From positions 1-24,568 of the IMG/VR virus record IMGVR_UViG_3300017967_007296: DNA of 24,568 nucleotides; one strand, written 5' to 3'. Numbering within the stretch: the first letter of the stretch is position 1; each line of letters starts with the position of its first letter. Shown here one piece after another: positions 21,729 through 24,568 of the stretch. The notes under the pieces were generated by a model that had not been told where the DNA came from, ran no database searches, and saw only the letters and a program-made list of their open reading frames with translations. The position numbers and the translations under genes were made by a program. The DNA comes from a virus.

Positions 21729-22173
21729 AAGACATTGTCACAATGCCTTCCCGGATAAGTTTTTTACGATTAACTAAGTGCTTTTCTTGTATCTCGTCTT
21801 TGCTGCCGCCGAAGTAAGCAACTGCATGTCCTTCTTCCACTAGTATATCTGTTGCCGGGCGCCATGCATCTGATGTATGATGATACACTTGAAAGTCTCC
21901 AAGTATTCTACCAAACTTGCCTTTCATGTCTTCGCCATCTTTATTAACTTGTGTTTTTAAAACTGCTGTCTTACCGAGTAATTCTTTTAGTCTTGTTTTG
22001 GCTGCCAGTCCAAACTGTTTTTCAATCTTGTCCCTAGTCCTACTTTCGGGCGTGTCTATGCCCATCATTCTTACTCTTTCGTCTTTTAACCAAACACCAA
22101 ACCCTAAATCTATGTCGACATCTACTGTGTCTCCGTCAACGACTTTTATAATTTTTACTCTATATTCGTACAT
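21703..22173 (-). CDS. Staphylococcal nuclease-like (SNase/thermonuclease) protein
   Basis: The 156-residue product carries the SNase fold pattern. 'VVDGDTVDVDIDLGFG' gives D21 and the calcium loop, 'VRMMGIDTPES' gives R35, D40 and E43, and 'GKFGRILGDF' gives R89, equal to R87 of S. aureus nuclease. 'LVEEGHAVAYFGGSK' follows. The catalytic set is complete, so the enzyme should cut DNA or RNA with Ca2+. It has no signal peptide, which suggests it acts inside the cell, for example in host DNA breakdown. Such nucleases are common in T4-like cyanophages. The ATG has a strong AAAGGAG site, and a GATAAATA late box lies 27 bases upstream. Confidence 0.92.
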   Translation of the reverse strand: MYEYRVKIIKVVDGDTVDVDIDLGFGVWLKDERVRMMGIDTPESRTRDKIEKQFGLAAKTRLKELLGKTAVLKTQVNKDGEDMKGKFGRILGDFQVYHHTSDAWRPATDILVEEGHAVAYFGGSKDEIQEKHLVNRKKLIREGIVTMSYEDAGVIP

Positions 22174-22200
22174 GTTGTCTCCTTTGTGTACCTGTACGAA

Positions 22201-22208
22201 TATTTATC
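22201..22208 (-). promoter_or_regulatory. T4-type late promoter box, GATAAATA
   Basis: The minus strand reads GATAAATA (one mismatch) 27 bases before the nuclease ATG. The spacing equals that of the oxygenase, peroxiredoxin and Sm-like genes. Confidence 0.55.
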
Positions 22209-22223
22209 TATCCCAGATTTTAA

Positions 22224-23192
22224 CTACTCATCGCGATGTTCGGATAACCGAGTCAAAGAATCGAATGCAAATAACGTGTTGTTGACTGCATCTGTGTGTG
22301 CAATTTTGTAAACCTGTTTAAATATGTTACTATTTTTTTCTTCTAACGCCCAGTTATATAAAATATCTGTGTAACTATTGTTATAACCTGTAGTTGAAGT
22401 GTCACAATATCGTTCCCCAGTTTTAAAATAACCATAGTCATCTTTGAACTTATCTGATAAAATTTTTAATAGTTCTTCTATCAAATTACTGTTTATTGTA
22501 GAACTTGGCAAACTTTCAAAAAAATTGTAAATATCTTGGTCAACTGATAAAAATTTATCTAGATAGTTAGCCCATTCTTGTCTGTTTTTAGTTTTTAATT
22601 CGGTTTCGATAACATCTTTAAAGATTTTTCTAAAAGCAGGTGCCTGGCTGGACCTCCAGTTCTTTTGATCGCTCCATCCTGTGCTGGTTTCGTTTGCTCT
22701 TGTTGTGTATGCTGAACCAAACGTATCTGTTAGTAACTGATCTAAATTATTCAAATTAACCACATGTATTTCTTTGTTGGTTTGACACAACAATGATTGT
22801 ACTGCTACTAATTCTAATAATTTTCTATTACAGTGATAATCTAAATTAAAATTATATTTCGACACAGCAAAAATGTTTGCTACAAAATGGTAAAACCATT
22901 CAGTATTGTCAAACTCTAGCTGGTCCTCAAAACCTGAAAAAAAATCACTCATTGCTAGAATATAAAATGTAAAACCTGTGATGTAGCGATCTAATGGATC
23001 TCGGTACAAAAAATACACAGTGTGATCAGCAGGCACCATTTCTGCTACTGTTTTTGGATTGATTACTTGATCATGTTTATAGACTTCCCATGTGCTTTTG
23101 TGATGTTCTACAATATCATCTATTGTTGAAGACCCAACTTTAGGATAGGTTAAAATAGTTACTTTAGCATCAATTCCTTTGTATATTATCAT
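22224..23192 (-). CDS. Sulfotransferase-like protein (PAPS-dependent fold)
   Basis: The product has 322 residues. 'TYPKVGSSTID' (15-25) fits the 5'-phosphosulfate-binding loop of sulfotransferases (PKxGSTxL type), and 'VYFLYRDPLDRYITGF' (59-74) fits the 3'-phosphate-binding RDPxxRxxS/T motif. The order and ~45-residue spacing are typical of membrane-type carbohydrate sulfotransferases (Sulfotransfer_2). No membrane segment is visible. It would move sulfate from PAPS to a sugar or other acceptor; the acceptor is unknown. The start at 23192 overlaps the cell-wall hydrolase gene by 23 bases. Phage sulfotransferase-like genes are not rare in marine genomes. Activity is inferred from motifs only. 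Confidence 0.75.
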   Translation of the reverse strand: MIIYKGIDAKVTILTYPKVGSSTIDDIVEHHKSTWEVYKHDQVINPKTVAEMVPADHTVYFLYRDPLDRYITGFTFYILAMSDFFSGFEDQLEFDNTEWFYHFVANIFAVSKYNFNLDYHCNRKLLELVAVQSLLCQTNKEIHVVNLNNLDQLLTDTFGSAYTTRANETSTGWSDQKNWRSSQAPAFRKIFKDVIETELKTKNRQEWANYLDKFLSVDQDIYNFFESLPSSTINSNLIEELLKILSDKFKDDYGYFKTGERYCDTSTTGYNNSYTDILYNWALEEKNSNIFKQVYKIAHTDAVNNTLFAFDSLTRLSEHRDE

Positions 23193-23772
23193 AATTATAA
23201 TCTGCGTAAAACAGATGGTTACCTATAGTGCCTATCTGTTGTAGTTGCCAATTAGGATCTACAGATGTAGCATGATACCACATTGCTCCATTTGTGTTAT
23301 CCTCTGTTTCTCCTCTGAGTACAGCAGCGGCTATAGTCATTGCCCGCCCCCATGCCCACATGTCTCGGGGTTCGTCACTTCTACCGTCACACCACCAACT
23401 AAATTGGCATCTATGTCTTAGGGGTACAATTCTGTCATGCTCTTGTAAAAACCAATCTGATATAGGACCTTGATAGATTACACCACAAATATCATTTGGA
23501 AAATTAGGACTGTTTACTCTGTTCAGTACAACCTGAGAAACTGCAACTTGTCCGTCTAACGGTTCGCCTCTGGCCTCGAAATATATGTTTTTTGCTAAAC
23601 ACTCTAGTTCTGCAAAATCTATAGCAGGCGCCGGGTCAGGAAACTCAAATACAATGTTTATAGGCAACGCTGTTTTAGGTTCGTCATGCTGTACAGTAAA
23701 TAATGAAACAGTGCCATAGACAAACATGATGCCTACGGCAATTCCTAAAGAAAAAATAGACAATTTTCTCAT
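23170..23772 (-). CDS. SleB/CwlJ-type cell wall hydrolase with N-terminal signal anchor
   Basis: The Hydrolase_2 domain is clear: 'LAKNIYFEARGEPLDGQVAV' with the catalytic Glu of 'YFEARGE', 'SQVVLNRVNSPNFPNDICGV', 'CQFSWWCDG' and 'GAMWYHATSVDPNW'. The enzyme should cleave peptidoglycan glycan strands (lytic transglycosylase/amidase class). From the ATG at 23772 the protein has 200 residues and opens with a basic end and a ~20-residue hydrophobic stretch, a signal anchor that would place the enzyme in the periplasm (endolysin of the SAR type or tail-associated, inference). This start has AGGGG nearby. An in-frame ATG at 23820 adds 16 residues and overlaps the Sm-like gene's stop by 4 bases (ATGA) but lacks a ribosome site. 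Confidence 0.9.
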   Translation of the reverse strand: MRKLSIFSLGIAVGIMFVYGTVSLFTVQHDEPKTALPINIVFEFPDPAPAIDFAELECLAKNIYFEARGEPLDGQVAVSQVVLNRVNSPNFPNDICGVIYQGPISDWFLQEHDRIVPLRHRCQFSWWCDGRSDEPRDMWAWGRAMTIAAAVLRGETEDNTNGAMWYHATSVDPNWQLQQIGTIGNHLFYADYNYDNIQRN

Positions 23773-23816
23773 ATCATCCCCTAAAGTTATATTCTTTAAA
23801 AAACGTGTTATAAGTG

Positions 23817-24104
23817 TCATGCAAGTTTGATGTCTGTGGTTGCTTGGATATACTGGTCAGCAATTTCTTTCTGTGTAGAGCAGTGTGTAATTACTATGTC
23901 TTTATTTATAGAAATGGTATCTGGCAACCCGCTCATAAGCCACGGAACCATACCGACACCTTGAGCACCAGCTGCAAGCACTATAGGTTTAGTAATGTTC
24001 AATGAAGAGCTCTCCTCACCCTGATAACGAGCAATCAGTTCTTCGCCTGTTGTGAGTTTGATTGTGATTACTTCGTTTAATTTTATTGATTTTTCTATTA
24101 ACAT
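23817..24104 (-). CDS. Sm/Hfq-like phage protein
   Basis: The 95-residue product has an Sm-fold type start, 'LNEVITIKLTTGEELIARY', with strands 1-3 of an Sm1-like motif. It is followed by 'KPIVLAAGAQGVGMVPW' and a C-terminal strand 'INKDIVITHCS'. This is the pattern of the Hfq-like / Sm-like protein found widely in T4-like marine phages; its role there is not settled and may involve RNA binding or ring assembly. The ATG has AGG 9-11 bases upstream and a TATAAATT box 26 bases upstream. A second exact TATAAATA lies inside the gene at 23903-23910 (minus strand). It is co-directional with the SleB gene and touches it. Confidence 0.8.
   Translation of the reverse strand: MLIEKSIKLNEVITIKLTTGEELIARYQGEESSSLNITKPIVLAAGAQGVGMVPWLMSGLPDTISINKDIVITHCSTQKEIADQYIQATTDIKLA
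23903..23910 (-). promoter_or_regulatory. TATAAATA late-box match inside the Sm-like gene
   Basis: An exact late consensus on the minus strand, inside a coding region and about 130 bases before the SleB start at 23772. It could serve the hydrolase and the genes after it, or be chance in AT-rich DNA. Confidence 0.35.
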
Positions 24105-24130
24105 AGTGTTTTATACCTATTTTGATCTAA

Positions 24131-24138
24131 AATTTATA
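24131..24138 (-). promoter_or_regulatory. Late promoter-like box, TATAAATT, upstream of the Sm-like gene
   Basis: One mismatch to TATAAATA, 26 bases before the ATG at 24104. The same TATAAA also stands 16 bases after a TTGTAA, so a sigma70-type reading is possible too. Confidence 0.45.
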
Positions 24139-24256
24139 CATTTTGAACTGTTTTTTACAAAGTTTATTAAATATATTTGTTGGACAGCACTACGTGAGTC
24201 TAGCACAGTTTTTTTGCGTCCCTCTTAGTATACGCTATATAGTTCAGGAGAACTCA

Positions 24257-24304
24257 ATGACTGTACCAACAAACAATTTGCTTGGCGCCAATGCAAATTT
24301 ATAA
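24257..24304 (+). CDS. 15-codon mini-ORF with strong ribosome site, possible leader peptide or gene remnant
   Basis: The frame reads MTVPTNNLLGANANL and stops at TAA (24302-24304), directly followed by TAG. CAGGAGA lies 6 bases before the ATG, one of the best ribosome sites in the window, and TATATA lies about 20 bases upstream. The 3' end runs into the opposite-strand gene by 6 bases. It could be a true tiny peptide or the kept start of a plus-strand gene whose body was lost. No function is suggested. Confidence 0.35.
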   Translation: MTVPTNNLLGANANL

Positions 24305-24568
24305 TAGTAATACCTCTTCTTTTTGTTCAAAAGAGATGTTTAAATCTGTGGCAATATCTCTCATTGCTGCTAATCTATTTTCCTGATTCCTACTGCCGTG
24401 AAAATGCAAAATTTTTGCATCTTCGAATTTACAACTGTTAAAACTTTCTACTGCTTCTTTTGAGTATGGCAAATATTGAAATACCAAACTGGGATCTATC
24501 AGTGGATTAGGATTTGTATCGCTGTTTTTTTCGTTAGGATACTGACTCCAAAACATGTGGTTGTGTAC
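24299..24568 (-). CDS. Glycosyltransferase-like protein, C-terminal part (5' end outside window)
   Basis: The visible 89 residues are the C-terminal end of a longer protein. The frame is open to the window edge, with four codons (V-H-N-H) before the ATG at 24556, so that ATG need not be the start. 'FEDAKILHFHGSRNQENRL' near the end holds 'ILHFHG', which resembles the metal-binding His-x-Gly near the C-terminus of GT-A enzymes such as family 8. 'FNSCKF' just before it also fits this. The rest is too little to classify. If right, the product transfers a sugar, in line with the other glycan-type genes here. The call is tentative. Confidence 0.45.
   Translation of the reverse strand, partial: VHNHMFWSQYPNEKNSDTNPNPLIDPSLVFQYLPYSKEAVESFNSCKFEDAKILHFHGSRNQENRLAAMRDIATDLNISFEQKEEVLLL

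Noticed and set aside
1-24568. A bacterial chromosome fragment, since suf, clpS, clpX, queD and ferritin are cellular genes
   Set aside because: T4-type late boxes at consistent distances, dense overlaps, small phage-type proteins, LamG, SleB, SNase, Sm-like and extended bS21 genes point to a T4-like phage. No capsid or terminase gene is in the window, so this rests on context.

Overview
The window looks like a piece of a low-GC, T4-type (myovirus-like) marine bacteriophage genome. The evidence is tightly packed and overlapping genes, several T4-type late promoter boxes (TATAAATA or close variants) in front of genes, and typical marine T4-like cargo: Hsp20, a LamG-domain virion-type protein, a SNase-type nuclease, a SleB-type cell-wall hydrolase, an Sm/Hfq-like protein, a phage bS21, a QueD-like protein and small conserved phage proteins. 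The host cannot be read directly; the gene set suggests a marine proteobacterium, possibly an alphaproteobacterium (inference).

Layout. 1-510 (+) is the end of a LamG-domain protein. 502-1638 (-) is a fused 2OG-Fe(II) oxygenase / carbohydrate-cluster protein, divergent from a GNAT acetyltransferase (1693-2157, +). 2154-8370 (-) is the centrepiece: in transcription order hsp20, clpS, sufB, sufC, sufD, sufS, a SufT-like MIP18-family gene and a Prx5-type peroxiredoxin. It is preceded by a near-perfect sigma70 promoter and a T4 late promoter. 8505-10641 (-) holds a DNA methyltransferase, a small phage protein, a SAM methyltransferase and a 52-residue zinc-ribbon protein. 10657-12352 (-) holds a radical SAM protein and a conserved phage protein behind another sigma70-like promoter. 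12431-18413 (-) holds a ferritin-like protein, an SGNH hydrolase-like protein, a cytidylyltransferase-cupin fusion, bS21, full-length ClpX, and three coiled-coil proteins, one of them membrane-bound. 18484-19923 (+) and 20565-21728 (-) encode two large proteins with a shared glycosyltransferase-like C-terminal motif. They flank a QueD-like gene that has a perfect sigma70 promoter. 21703-24104 (-) holds the SNase, a sulfotransferase-like protein, the SleB hydrolase and the Sm-like protein. The window ends in a partial glycosyltransferase-like gene.

How it may work together (inference). The phage carries a complete-looking iron-sulfur scaffold: SufBCD, the cysteine desulfurase SufS and a SufT-like factor. 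It also carries an iron-storage-type ferritin, a peroxiredoxin and Fe- or Fe-S-dependent enzymes (radical SAM, 2OG oxygenase). Added to this is protein quality control (Hsp20, ClpS, ClpX) that would have to use host ClpP, and a ribosomal protein. This reads as a module that keeps Fe-S assembly, proteolysis and translation running, or redirects them, in an infected cell under oxidative or iron stress. A second theme is surface-glycan chemistry: nucleotidyltransferase-cupin, sulfotransferase-like, SGNH, GNAT, GT-like and carbohydrate-cluster oxygenase genes.

No tRNA, rRNA, CRISPR array or insertion sequence was seen. No stretch over 300 bases lacks a gene.
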